Shown here piece by piece: positions 48,484 through 57,630 of a DNA stretch of 64,000 nt. A program made the translations under genes and the position numbers. This DNA comes from Leptospira soteropolitanensis (GTDB lineage: Bacteria; Spirochaetota; Leptospiria; Leptospirales; Leptospiraceae). The stretch spans positions 726,096 through 790,095 of the forward strand of contig NZ_JAMQPN010000002.1 of NCBI RefSeq assembly GCF_026151655.1. The letters run 5' to 3'. Position 1 is the stretch's first letter. Each line of letters starts with the position of its first letter. The notes beneath the pieces were generated by a model. The model was not told the DNA's origin and searched no databases. It saw only the letters and a program-made list of their open reading frames with translations.

Positions 48484-50046
48484 TCAATTCCCCCTCGCCC
48501 AATCATTCCAATCTTTGGCAGTACGGAATTTTTGTCCTGTCACAGCAGTGAGAGCATAATAACTAAGTTTTCTTTTTTCCGCGTCCTCACCATTTGCATA
48601 AGTTAACAAAAGGGGAATCGATTTTTGATCCTTTCTTTTGGCAATCTCTTCCATAGCTGGCCTGTATACTTCGGCATTTTTAGACTTGGTTGCCTCTTCA
48701 ATGATGATACGAGCTTCTTCAGAGGGGATGAGGGCAATTGTGGAAAGAATTTGAGGAGCCATCTTTGGCCTTTCAGCTAACAAACTTTTAAGTTTGGGAA
48801 GGCTTGAGGGATCGGCTATGGAACCAAGTGCCTCCAAGGAATAAACCATCAGTTTTGCATCTCCCAAATCAAGAGCCTTAATGAGATCAGGAACTGCTTC
48901 CTTTGCACCAAGGATTCCGAGAGCCCAAGCAGACCCATAAGGTCCTTCTTTTGCACCAGATAATAAAACCTTTCGCAGAACAGGCACAGACGCTTTATCT
49001 CCAATCCAGCCAAGGGCTTCTGCAAAACTATCCCGCTCTGGTGTGGATGGTTTTTCTAATAATTCTTCGATACGGATCCTTCCCTCTTTATACCTTTGTC
49101 TACCGACAATTTTTGCCGCATTCCCCCAATTCTGTGTGTCTTTTCCATTTAACAAATCAAATGCGAGTTTTGCCGCTTCTTTGGATGGAATTGAACAAAG
49201 GACATCAGTAACATAGAGTTTTGTTTCAGGATCATTTGAACTAAATAGTTGAAAAACCTTGGGAACCACTGTAGGATTTCCAATTTCAATTAGTGCAATA
49301 GACGCATTTTCTTTTCCTTTGCTATAAGGAAGATTTAGAGCTTTCACAAGCACTTCATTGGCATTTTTTGCTTTGATTCGTCCAAGTGCCAAATAAGCAG
49401 CGGCTAAGGTGGGAGATTCATCCTGGATTTTGGTGAGTCCCAGTAAATAAGATTCGGCAAGAAAAACTTTTAGTTTTCCTAAAGCCATTGCATAAGTTTT
49501 GTCTTTTTCCCGATCTTTATTTTTTAAAGCCAAACTCAAGATTTGAGGACCGACGGAGCTTGCCCCGACTTGAACGAGTGCGTCTACTACTTGCAAACGA
49601 AGGGTAGGATTAGCGTCACCTAATAAAGGATAAATTCTATTTCCCACAGATGGGTCTTTCATACGAGTGAGGGCATCCAAGTAAACATCTTTAGGATTTT
49701 CAGAATCCGACCACATCAAATTAGCAATGACTGTAGATGATGATTTATCTTTTAAATCACCAAGAGCAATGGCAGCACCTGCGCGAACACCTGGTTCCTT
49801 ATCTTTTAAAAGTTTTTTTAATTTCGGAATGGCGGATTTTTGATCTCGGCTTCCTAATTGTACGGCAGCTTGGGAGCGAAGAAAAGAGTCCGGAGAATCC
49901 AGATTCTCTAACAATTGTTTTGTGGTTTGTTCTTCTGACACAATTTCCTCTGAGGGACTTGTATCCTCTTTTTGAGGAACGGGATCACAATTTAATAGGA
50001 GAGTGATGGTAAAAAAAAGAGAAATAAAAATCCAAAATTTTTGCAT
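48484..50046 (-). CDS. HEAT-repeat lipoprotein
   Basis: About 520 residues. Leader ending in LLLNCDP, a lipobox, then a short acidic stretch and about a dozen HEAT/PBS-lyase-type repeats of 30 residues (for example RSQAAVQLGSRDQKSAIPKL, VRAGAAIALGDLKD, PYGSAWALGILGAKEAVPDL). Such solenoids bind partner proteins; here the lipid anchor places it at a membrane facing the periplasm or outside. The ATG at 50046 is preferred to an in-frame TTG at 50055; neither has a clear ribosome site. Confidence 0.88.
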   Translation of the reverse strand: MQKFWIFISLFFTITLLLNCDPVPQKEDTSPSEEIVSEEQTTKQLLENLDSPDSFLRSQAAVQLGSRDQKSAIPKLKKLLKDKEPGVRAGAAIALGDLKDKSSSTVIANLMWSDSENPKDVYLDALTRMKDPSVGNRIYPLLGDANPTLRLQVVDALVQVGASSVGPQILSLALKNKDREKDKTYAMALGKLKVFLAESYLLGLTKIQDESPTLAAAYLALGRIKAKNANEVLVKALNLPYSKGKENASIALIEIGNPTVVPKVFQLFSSNDPETKLYVTDVLCSIPSKEAAKLAFDLLNGKDTQNWGNAAKIVGRQRYKEGRIRIEELLEKPSTPERDSFAEALGWIGDKASVPVLRKVLLSGAKEGPYGSAWALGILGAKEAVPDLIKALDLGDAKLMVYSLEALGSIADPSSLPKLKSLLAERPKMAPQILSTIALIPSEEARIIIEEATKSKNAEVYRPAMEEIAKRKDQKSIPLLLTYANGEDAEKRKLSYYALTAVTGQKFRTAKDWNDWARGN

Positions 50047-50093
50047 GCCAGACAAATTTATAAATTTAAAAATCTTCCTTCAAGTTTTAATTC

Positions 50094-50123
50094 AAAAAAA
50101 AAGAGGACCAAGAGTCCTCTTTT
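50094..50123 (-). terminator. Rho-independent terminator
   Basis: Stem AAAAGAGGAC (50099-50108) and GTCCTCTTTT (50114-50123), a perfect 10-base inverted repeat with a 5-base loop, next to a run of A that becomes U on the minus-strand transcript. It ends the SGNH hydrolase / membrane protein transcript before the HEAT-repeat gene. Confidence 0.85.
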
Positions 50124-50151
50124 CCAAAAACATAAAATTCAATAAAGTGGT

Positions 50152-50829
50152 TTAAGTATTCGGAACTTGACTTCTCACTTCTTTTAAACTTGCGAGTTCT
50201 TTTTTCCAAAGGTTTAAGTCTTTTTCTGCAGATTGTTTTACCTCTCCAGACGGATGTTTATTTTCCATCCAATACTCAACCATTTGGATTCTTGACTCTA
50301 ATTCATTGATTTTAAAATCAAAGTATGCTTTTTGCGTTTTTGCAGAAGGTCTCTCTGTAGAACTCGGTTCTTCAGCGGATGGTTTATCCGACCATTTTTC
50401 TTTCGAAATAGAAGCAGAAAAACTAGCATCCATAGCAGTGAAGGAATCCAACATTTCTAATTGTTCCTTCTCTTCTGCTTCTGTCATACGAGTTTTGATC
50501 TCTCGAGGAATATAGAAATTTTTTGGATATTTTGCCGCAAAATCTCTCCATTCTTCTTTGATCTCTTCCTTACGATTTGGTTTTTTCTCCAAAGCAAACG
50601 GCCAAAGTACCTCAGCCTGTGCCAATTCCAATTCTTCTGGATTGGGAGCATCGGCAAATTCTGGATCGTCAAACAACGACTTGGCGTGACTTTCTGTTTT
50701 TCCGAAATTGGAATCGGTGACATCAACTTGTTTATTTGTTTTTTGGGAAGAAAACTTCCAAACTACATACGAAAACAACACAAGTAGAAATCCACAAACC
50801 GAAATGATACCTATTAACCGTTTGCTCAT
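50152..50829 (-). CDS. Membrane-anchored protein of unknown function
   Basis: 225 residues. One N-terminal helix (LIGIISVCGFLLVLFSYVVW) and an extracytoplasmic, highly charged helical tail with a Ser/Pro/Glu-rich linker (KPSAEEPSSTERPSAKTQ) and a coiled-coil-like end (INELESRIQMVEYWMENK, LNLWKKELASLKEV). No family recognised. AAGAGG precedes the ATG, which lies 11 bases after the SGNH hydrolase gene, so the two are cotranscribed and end at the hairpin at 50094-50123. By analogy, it may be a chaperone or partner of the hydrolase, but lipase-chaperone identity is not shown by sequence. Confidence 0.7.
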   Translation of the reverse strand: MSKRLIGIISVCGFLLVLFSYVVWKFSSQKTNKQVDVTDSNFGKTESHAKSLFDDPEFADAPNPEELELAQAEVLWPFALEKKPNRKEEIKEEWRDFAAKYPKNFYIPREIKTRMTEAEEKEQLEMLDSFTAMDASFSASISKEKWSDKPSAEEPSSTERPSAKTQKAYFDFKINELESRIQMVEYWMENKHPSGEVKQSAEKDLNLWKKELASLKEVRSQVPNT

Positions 50830-50840
50830 CGTTTAACCTC

Positions 50841-52106
50841 TTATGTAAAGATAGAAATGACCCAAGAAATTGCCTGACCAAAGATGTTTTCTGTTAAGAA
50901 TTTCTTTAAGTCCACTGGATTTCTATTGAGTGAATCGTAATACCAAGCAGTATATTCACTTACTTGTGGGATAGAATAACCATAACGAGAGTTAATCGCT
51001 TTAATCAATTCGTTAGCAAAGAGGGAATGACCATACATGTTCGGGTGAACACCATCTAAACCAAAAACACCTGGTTGGTTTGGAAGAGGCCAGTTTGCTC
51101 GTGCATTTCCTGGAGACCAACCATCTGCACTACGAATCGGTCTTCCATTTTCTTTTAGGTCATCAAAAATCACACGTAAATCTGCAACGGCAAAACGCAT
51201 TGTAGCGGCTTGTGCTTTGATTTCATTATTCAACATACTTAGGAAGGTAGAAATAGTAGCGATCTCATTTGCATCAAGAACTTGATTTGGATCGGAAACA
51301 GAATTTCTAAAGAATGCTTTGAGTCCACTGTAGTTTGCACGTCCATTCGGATCGTTATATTTTTCAAGGAAAGCAATCGCTGTGACGTTAGGAACCGTAA
51401 AAAGAACTCCCCCTTGTAAACTTCCCATAGCAGACATTCTGCGGAAAAATTCACGGATGTCTCTTTTGAATCTTGTTTCATCTAAACAGTCTGTAGATGT
51501 ATGAAGGGCAGTACAAAGAACATGGTTGGCACCAGCCGATCCAAATAGGAAAGTAGGTTTTACTTTTTCCATAACTTGGGTTTGTGTTCCCGCATCACGA
51601 AGACCAAATCGATGGAACTTGTCTGGTTCTTTACAATCGGCGACTGTGACCCAACGATAAGTATACCAATACCATTTTGCCCAATACCATTCTTTTTCCT
51701 GTTTGGTGGCAGTGATGTCTTCACATTTACCAGAAGTTTTTAAGAGAGTAGTGTATTCTGCTCCGGTAATCCCTGCGTGAGTAGGGAGAGAAACAGTGGA
51801 TTTATTTCCACCAATGATGCTTTCGGCAATACAAAAAATACCGCAGTCCCATTTCAGAACATCTTCTAAGTTGACGAAAGGTCCTTTTAAAACGTTGTAA
51901 GAAACGGAGGCTCCCGCTTGTTTACTAACAAGGACAGGGTAAGCCCAGTCTTGTGTTTTTTTCTCAACGGTCACCCCGAAGAAACCTTGGCTCAGGGAAT
52001 CCCCGACAACCCCTACTCGTTGGAACATTTGGCTTTGTGTCTGCGCAGATAGAGATCCTGCGAAAACCAAGGACAATGCCAGCCCTAAAATTCTATTTGT
52101 GTTCAT
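50841..52106 (-). CDS. SGNH/GDSL-family secreted hydrolase
   Basis: About 421 residues with a signal peptide ([20 protein letters not shown]). Block [13 protein letters not shown] holds the nucleophile Ser37; GANH is in the position of the GxND block; [13 protein letters not shown] carries the Asp and His of block V. A 100-residue insert with several Cys and a Trp/Tyr-rich [15 protein letters not shown] stretch between blocks I and III is unusual. Esterase or lipase of unknown substrate. The ATG at 52106 has GGGAGG before it; an upstream start at 52136 is unlikely. Confidence 0.87.
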   Translation of the reverse strand: MNTNRILGLALSLVFAGSLSAQTQSQMFQRVGVVGDSLSQGFFGVTVEKKTQDWAYPVLVSKQAGASVSYNVLKGPFVNLEDVLKWDCGIFCIAESIIGGNKSTVSLPTHAGITGAEYTTLLKTSGKCEDITATKQEKEWYWAKWYWYTYRWVTVADCKEPDKFHRFGLRDAGTQTQVMEKVKPTFLFGSAGANHVLCTALHTSTDCLDETRFKRDIREFFRRMSAMGSLQGGVLFTVPNVTAIAFLEKYNDPNGRANYSGLKAFFRNSVSDPNQVLDANEIATISTFLSMLNNEIKAQAATMRFAVADLRVIFDDLKENGRPIRSADGWSPGNARANWPLPNQPGVFGLDGVHPNMYGHSLFANELIKAINSRYGYSIPQVSEYTAWYYDSLNRNPVDLKKFLTENIFGQAISWVISIFT

Positions 52107-52324
52107 ATTTCCTCCCAATCGAAACATTTTTAACATATTTCAAACAATTGACATAGTTTCATGACTTTTTGAACGAGTGTCAAATAATTTATTTCCGAAC
52201 CTCTGCAATTTTTTGAACAAAGTTCATTGTATGATCTCACCCTTGGTTTGTGATAAATATCAACCGAGAGAAAATTAAAACCATTTGCTCTGAGAATGGT
52301 CTCCACGAACGCTGTTTAAATAAT

Positions 52325-52343
52325 AATGAGAACCAAACTCATT
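52325..52343. promoter_or_regulatory. Fur-like inverted repeat before the imelysin operon
   Basis: AATGAG (52325-52330), spacer AACCAAA, CTCATT (52338-52343), an exact 6-7-6 repeat. It resembles a Fur box (AATGAGAAT-type half-sites) and lies 21-39 bases before the first gene of the operon at 52364. A second small palindrome, TGAAC-AAA-GTTCA, is at 52214-52226. Regulator identity is inference. Confidence 0.55.
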
Positions 52344-52363
52344 CGCAAGGAGAATCCCTAAAC

Positions 52364-53644
52364 ATGACACGGGTGCGAAATCTTACTTCCTTCCTCACAC
52401 TAGGCCTTTTACTTAATTTCTGTACTCCGAAAAAGGACAATTCGGAAACTGCTATGTTAGCCGCACTGGCCCTCGCCGCAAGCGCACCGAACCAAGGAGC
52501 CTTCTTAGAAACGTATGCACAAATTGCCTTCCAAAACTATAGCGACGCTTATGCGGATGTTGTGGCATTACGAGAAAAGGTATCGACATTTACTGGCAAA
52601 GCTTCCCCGAGTGCACAAGACCTCAATGAAGTCAAAACTTATTGGAGAAAGGCAAGACGCAGTTATCTACAAACAGAGGTATTTCGATTTAGCAAAGGCC
52701 CGATCGATAACCCGGCTTTGACAGGCGGGGTGGAATTGGAACCACTGATGAATGCCTGGCCTCTCGATGAAGGTTATATTGATACAGTGATCCTAGCAGG
52801 AACCATCACCAAACAAGACTTAATTGACAAAAATGCCGGAGAATGTAACGGGGGAACTTGTCCTGATGGCGATACAGCCAAAAACATTTCAGTCGGTTGG
52901 CATGCCATAGAATATCTGTTATGGGGAGTCGGTACAGCAGGAAACTCAACGCCAGGAAGTACAATTACAGCTGCAAATTTTACGACAGCGAATGGTAGCG
53001 GGAGTGCTGAGGCAAAACAATCCGCTTATCTATTGTATGCCACAGAAATTCTGGAATCTCATCTCTTGCAGTTAAAAAATGCATGGGATCCATCTATCTC
53101 TAATTCCTATGTTTCCAAGTTCAAAGCAAGTTCCACATCCTTTGAAAATGTCATTCGCGGAATCGCAAGATTGTCCGGTGGGGAATGGGGAGGAGAAAGG
53201 ATGACCGGAGTGTTTGGCGGTGACCAAGAAGAAGAACATTCTTGTTTCTCAGATAATACCAAAAATGATTTTTACTATGATGCCAAAGGACTCGAAAATC
53301 TTTTTTATGGAACTTACCAAGGTACAAAAACCATAAACGGAAATGGACTAAAAAATTTACTCGGTGGGGAATCAAACTACATCGGAGAAAGGATTACAAC
53401 CGCAGAACAATTTTGTCTGAATGAATTTTATGAAGACCCTTCACTCAACCAAACCTGCAATAGTTCTCAGATTTCCAGCCGTTTTGATACGATGATAGCC
53501 ACTGTCAATTCAACACAAAGTGCAGACTATAAAATCTTTCGATACGATATCCAACCCGCCGTACAGGAAATTGCCAAATCCCTCCAACGTTCGGCAGCAA
53601 ACTTTGGATTCTCCATTGGAGACGATGGTTTAGTTCTACAATAA
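52364..53644 (+). CDS. Imelysin-like (peptidase M75) lipoprotein
   Basis: About 426 residues. Leader with lipobox LLLNFC (Cys20). The M75 fold carries the GxHxxE motif at Gly178, His180 and Glu183 in VGWHAIEYLLWG. Members bind iron or haem in the periplasm in iron-uptake systems; protease activity is generally not supported. The ATG at 52364 has AAGGAG upstream; an earlier in-frame start at 52250 precedes the Fur-like site and is rejected. First gene of five, 14 bases before the di-haem oxidoreductase gene. Confidence 0.9.
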   Translation: MTRVRNLTSFLTLGLLLNFCTPKKDNSETAMLAALALAASAPNQGAFLETYAQIAFQNYSDAYADVVALREKVSTFTGKASPSAQDLNEVKTYWRKARRSYLQTEVFRFSKGPIDNPALTGGVELEPLMNAWPLDEGYIDTVILAGTITKQDLIDKNAGECNGGTCPDGDTAKNISVGWHAIEYLLWGVGTAGNSTPGSTITAANFTTANGSGSAEAKQSAYLLYATEILESHLLQLKNAWDPSISNSYVSKFKASSTSFENVIRGIARLSGGEWGGERMTGVFGGDQEEEHSCFSDNTKNDFYYDAKGLENLFYGTYQGTKTINGNGLKNLLGGESNYIGERITTAEQFCLNEFYEDPSLNQTCNSSQISSRFDTMIATVNSTQSADYKIFRYDIQPAVQEIAKSLQRSAANFGFSIGDDGLVLQ

Positions 53645-53658
53645 ACATAAATATAAAA

Positions 53659-55185
53659 ATGAAATCAAAACACCTTATCCTAATTTCGATTTTACTTCTC
53701 GTTTTCGATTGTAAAAAAAAATCAAACGATGATACAACAACGGCACTGATTCTTGCGGCTATTTTATCCTCATCGTCTTGTTCCTCGGGTGATTTTTTAA
53801 ATGATCCTTGTGAACAGTTTAGCGGCGGTGATACGACTACCTTTGACTCTACCGAATCAGCCTTTGATTTAGAAGCGGCCAACGTTTCGGATTCCCGAAG
53901 GTCTATCGACTTCCAAGATGGGAATGCCAACTTCAATCGCACTTGGCTTCCTGCGGGGAACTCGTCTGTCACAGGACTTGGTCCCGTATTTAACAACCGT
54001 TCCTGCCAAGGTTGCCATGTCAAAGATGGACGAGGAAGACCTCCTGCCGATGGCACTACCCTTTCTTCTATGCTCATTCGTTTGAGTGCAGCAGGTTCCA
54101 ACCCCACAACGGGAGGACCCGTAGCTATGACAAATTTTGGAACCCAACTGAACACGGAAGGAATTTTAGAATACGGAACAGGGACACAAATTCCCAAAGA
54201 AGGAACTGTTACGATTACTTATACAGAAGAGGCAGGGAGTTTCCCCGACGGAGAAACTTATTCTCTGCGTAAACCAAGTTATGCGATCACTTGGAATGTG
54301 GGAGGGGGGGCGACACAAATCAATGTTGCAAACCCAGGACAACCTTATCACCCAACGAACAATCCATCAGGTACTTTTTACATATCTCCAAGAACCGCCC
54401 CAATAGTTCCAGGACTTGGACTTTTGGAAGCCATTCCCGAATCCACCATTCGTTCTTTTGCCGATGTATCCGATTCCAATGGAGATGGGATTTCAGGAAA
54501 ACCAAATCTCGTATGGGATACTACACAAGCCAAAGCATTTATTGGAAGATTTGGTTGGAAAGCAAACCAACCAAATTTGAATCACCAAAATGCGAGTGCC
54601 TTTCTTGGAGATATAGGACTCACTACTTCTGTTTTTCCTTCGGAAAATTGTGCCACTGGACAAACACTTTGTTTGGCAAGTCCTACAGGGAATGGGTCGA
54701 ATCCAGAAATATCTAACGACCGTTTATCGAGAGTTACTTTCTATACAAGTTTAGTTAGTGTTCCTGGCAGAAGGAATTGGAAAAACGAAGACGTAAAAAA
54801 AGGAAAGGAATTGTTTATCGAAATTGGATGTTCCTCTTGTCACATTCCAAGAATCAAAACAGGGGATCATTCTATCAAGGAAGTTGCCAACCAGGAAATT
54901 AGACCCTATACAGATTTGCTATTACATGATATGGGAGATGGACTCAGTGATTCCCGTTCCGATTTTTTAGCGACAGGAAATGAATGGAGAACCACTCCCC
55001 TTTGGGGACTTGGTCTGATTGAACGAGTGAATGGTCACGAATTTCTTTTACATGACGGAAGAGCAAGAGGGGTACAAGAGGCAATCCTTTGGCACGGTGG
55101 CGAAGCAGAACAGAGTAAAAATAAATACAAACAACTGCCCAAAGAGTCAAGAACCAAGATGATTAGTTTTCTTAAATCCTTATGA
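53659..55185 (+). CDS. Di-haem (c-type) oxidoreductase lipoprotein
   Basis: 508 residues of the DHOR family (often annotated as thiol oxidoreductase). A lipobox-like leader ends LLVFDC (Cys18). Two c-type haem sites: CQGCH at 116-120 followed by VKDGRGRPP, and CSSCH at 391-395 followed by IPRIKTG. LWGLGLIERVNGHEFLLHDG near the C-terminus and HGGEAEQSK are typical of the family. These genes are usually next to imelysins. The periplasmic cytochrome may oxidise or reduce iron during uptake. It overlaps the next gene by 4 bases. Confidence 0.92.
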   Translation: MKSKHLILISILLLVFDCKKKSNDDTTTALILAAILSSSSCSSGDFLNDPCEQFSGGDTTTFDSTESAFDLEAANVSDSRRSIDFQDGNANFNRTWLPAGNSSVTGLGPVFNNRSCQGCHVKDGRGRPPADGTTLSSMLIRLSAAGSNPTTGGPVAMTNFGTQLNTEGILEYGTGTQIPKEGTVTITYTEEAGSFPDGETYSLRKPSYAITWNVGGGATQINVANPGQPYHPTNNPSGTFYISPRTAPIVPGLGLLEAIPESTIRSFADVSDSNGDGISGKPNLVWDTTQAKAFIGRFGWKANQPNLNHQNASAFLGDIGLTTSVFPSENCATGQTLCLASPTGNGSNPEISNDRLSRVTFYTSLVSVPGRRNWKNEDVKKGKELFIEIGCSSCHIPRIKTGDHSIKEVANQEIRPYTDLLLHDMGDGLSDSRSDFLATGNEWRTTPLWGLGLIERVNGHEFLLHDGRARGVQEAILWHGGEAEQSKNKYKQLPKESRTKMISFLKSL

Positions 55186-56318
55186 AAAATAAACAGTTCC
55201 CAATCAAATTCCTAATATATTGTTTTTACATTCTGTTAATTAACTGCGGAAGTCCTTCAGACAATGCTTCAAAAAAAGCACAAATCCTCGGCTTAGTAGA
55301 TACTTACCTAAAAACGTATACAACATCAAATTTGTTATTAGACATAGCCAATAATCTAATGGTTCCCAAATACGCAAAACTTGATAACAAAGTTTCCTTG
55401 TTACAAACGGCAGCCGCTACTTATACAGGAAATCCTGATGCCACCAACCTAACCTCTGTCAGGAATGCCTGGACTGAAACTTATTTAGCCTACAAACAAG
55501 TAGAATGGGCATATTTTGGACCGGCCAACATTCCGAATAATGCTTACTTATATTTGGATAGTTTCTCAAGAGCTTTCCCCATTGACACCACATCCATTGA
55601 ATCAAAAATCACTGCTAATTCGCCACCAAATGGATTACGAGTGGATGGTTTGGATGCTGTCGAATATTTACTTTTTAAAGACAATGTAAGCACAACAAAC
55701 ACTGCTTTTGCGGATGCCAACAGAAAAACTTATCTAACAAAACTAATCCAAGATATAAAAAACCAAACAGGACTTTTAACCTTCCAATGGGATAAATCAA
55801 GAAGTAATTCATTCTATTATTCTTTCACTAATGCCGGAAAAGGAAGTCGCGACTATCCCAATACCAAAGACGGACTCACGGAACTGACAAACCAAATGAT
55901 ATTTTTCTGCAATACTATTATAGATATAAAAATAGCAGAACCCTCTGGTTTACGGGCAACGAACTTAGGTGTCAAAGACATCACGAAGGTTGAAACGCCC
56001 TATGCAAATTTATCTTTTGAATCGTTAATACAAAATCTCCAAGGATTTTCGGATATAGGTGAAGCTGGATTTTATAAATTCTTGAGTTTAAGAAGCGAAA
56101 CAGTGGTTCCAAGATTAAAAGATCAGATTCAAGCCACAAAAACATCTGTAAATTCTCTAAAATCGAAATATGGCACATTTCAAACCGCTATTTCGACAGG
56201 AGGCGCAGAAGTAGAACTTATGTTAAATGAATTTAAAAAACTTAGAATATTAATAAGCACTGAAGTAATCAGTTCGCTAGGTGGAACTATCGGAGTTAGT
56301 TCAAACGATGGCGATTAA
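55182..56318 (+). CDS. Second imelysin-like lipoprotein, variant metal motif
   Basis: 378 residues. Leader ending in LLINC (Cys22). M75-like, with the key motif as GLDAVEYLLF (Gly156, Asp158, Glu161), so the His of GxHxxE is replaced by Asp. Metal or haem binding may differ from the first imelysin. A variant second imelysin next to DHOR is common in such clusters. Overlaps DHOR by 4 bases and the carboxylase-like gene by 11. Confidence 0.85.
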   Translation: MKNKQFPIKFLIYCFYILLINCGSPSDNASKKAQILGLVDTYLKTYTTSNLLLDIANNLMVPKYAKLDNKVSLLQTAAATYTGNPDATNLTSVRNAWTETYLAYKQVEWAYFGPANIPNNAYLYLDSFSRAFPIDTTSIESKITANSPPNGLRVDGLDAVEYLLFKDNVSTTNTAFADANRKTYLTKLIQDIKNQTGLLTFQWDKSRSNSFYYSFTNAGKGSRDYPNTKDGLTELTNQMIFFCNTIIDIKIAEPSGLRATNLGVKDITKVETPYANLSFESLIQNLQGFSDIGEAGFYKFLSLRSETVVPRLKDQIQATKTSVNSLKSKYGTFQTAISTGGAEVELMLNEFKKLRILISTEVISSLGGTIGVSSNDGD

Positions 56319-57630
56319 AAATTTATTACAACCGGTTTCATCACTTTCACTTCACTTTTTTAGAATAGGATATGGGTTTGCGACAACCATTCTAATCTTC
56401 CGATATTTTTATTATGGATGGATTCATACATATTTTATCAAACCGACTTTCTTCTTTAAACATTTTGGTTGGGAATGGGTTCATCCACTCCCCCCTATTT
56501 TTACTTATCTTTTATTTGGAATTCTATTCATAACTGCTTTTGGAATATTTCTAGGTTATTATTTAAAAATCAATTTGTTCGTATTTACCGTTGGATTTAC
56601 ATGGTTTCATTTTTCTGATGCAACGATTTATCTGAATCATTATTACCTAGTCTCTCTTCTTGGTTTTTTATTATGGTTATCACCTGTAAGTAATTCAAAT
56701 CATCCTACCTTTCATTTTTTTAGTTGGATGAAAAAAGCAGAATCCATTCCCAAACTTTGGTTATATGCGTTTCGAATACAGATGGGACTTGTTTATTTTT
56801 TTGGAGGGATCGCCAAACTACAACCAGACTGGTTGTTCGAAGCCCTTCCCCTAAAACTTTGGTTGTACCAATCAGAAGGAAAAATTCCATTTTTAGACCC
56901 GATTTTAGGCCTCCCGGTCACTGCCTTTGTTTTCTCTTGGATTGGTGTAGTTTTTGATTTATCGATTCCATTTTTACTTTGCACAAAGAGATTTCGATTT
57001 TTGGGGTGGCTCGTTGTTCTTTTCTTTCACACGTTTACATCATTTTTATTTCCCATTGGAATTTTTCCTATTGTTATGAGCCTTTCTTCCTTAATATTCT
57101 TTGAACCGAATTGGCCAAAATCGATTTTATACAAAATCATCAGACCAAAACAAGAACCAATAGAAGAAACCAGCATTTCCTATATAAACAATGAAAAATT
57201 AAAATTTGGGTTAAAAGAATACACTCTACTCACCTATCTTTTGTTACAAATCTCAATACCATTTAGACATATATTTTATCCAGGACAAGTGATATGGACC
57301 GAAGAGGCTATCAAATATTCGTGGCAAGTGATGGTTGCCGACAAAGTAGGATCTGCAACCTTTTGGGTTCAAAATAAACCAATTGATCCAAAGGAAATAC
57401 TTACTGACTACCAATACCGAATGATGACGATCCAACCAGAACATATCCTTCAATTTGCTAAATACTTACAAAAGAGAGAAGCAGAACAATCAGGATTAAA
57501 GGAAGTATCTGTTTATGTTCAATCCAATGTCTCAATCAATGGAAAACCTGCTCGCCCCCTTTTTTCACCAAATGAAGATCTGACAAAGATCGATATAAAC
57601 TTCTATCCATTAAAAGGACTTCTTCGATGA
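56308..57630 (+). CDS. Vitamin K-dependent gamma-carboxylase-like (HTTM) membrane protein
   Basis: About 440 residues, with many membrane helices in the first 280 and a soluble C-terminal domain. Compared from memory with human VKGC, it keeps LNHYYLVSLLGFLLWL (His111, matching His160) and YFFGGIAKLQPDWLFE (Lys170, matching the catalytic base Lys218), plus FFHTFTSFLFPIGIFP and, in the C-terminal part, FYPGQVIWTEEAIKYSWQVM. This is closer to a true VKGC than to a generic HTTM protein. ATG at 56308 overlaps the imelysin stop by 11 bases; GTG at 56281 is possible. Overlaps the receptor gene by 4 bases. Confidence 0.85.
   Translation: MAIKNLLQPVSSLSLHFFRIGYGFATTILIFRYFYYGWIHTYFIKPTFFFKHFGWEWVHPLPPIFTYLLFGILFITAFGIFLGYYLKINLFVFTVGFTWFHFSDATIYLNHYYLVSLLGFLLWLSPVSNSNHPTFHFFSWMKKAESIPKLWLYAFRIQMGLVYFFGGIAKLQPDWLFEALPLKLWLYQSEGKIPFLDPILGLPVTAFVFSWIGVVFDLSIPFLLCTKRFRFLGWLVVLFFHTFTSFLFPIGIFPIVMSLSSLIFFEPNWPKSILYKIIRPKQEPIEETSISYINNEKLKFGLKEYTLLTYLLLQISIPFRHIFYPGQVIWTEEAIKYSWQVMVADKVGSATFWVQNKPIDPKEILTDYQYRMMTIQPEHILQFAKYLQKREAEQSGLKEVSVYVQSNVSINGKPARPLFSPNEDLTKIDINFYPLKGLLR

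Noticed and set aside
52285..52305. GAGA-ATGG-TCTC inverted repeat near the imelysin operon
   Set aside because: Four-base arms and weaker than the 6-7-6 repeat at 52325; may be chance.
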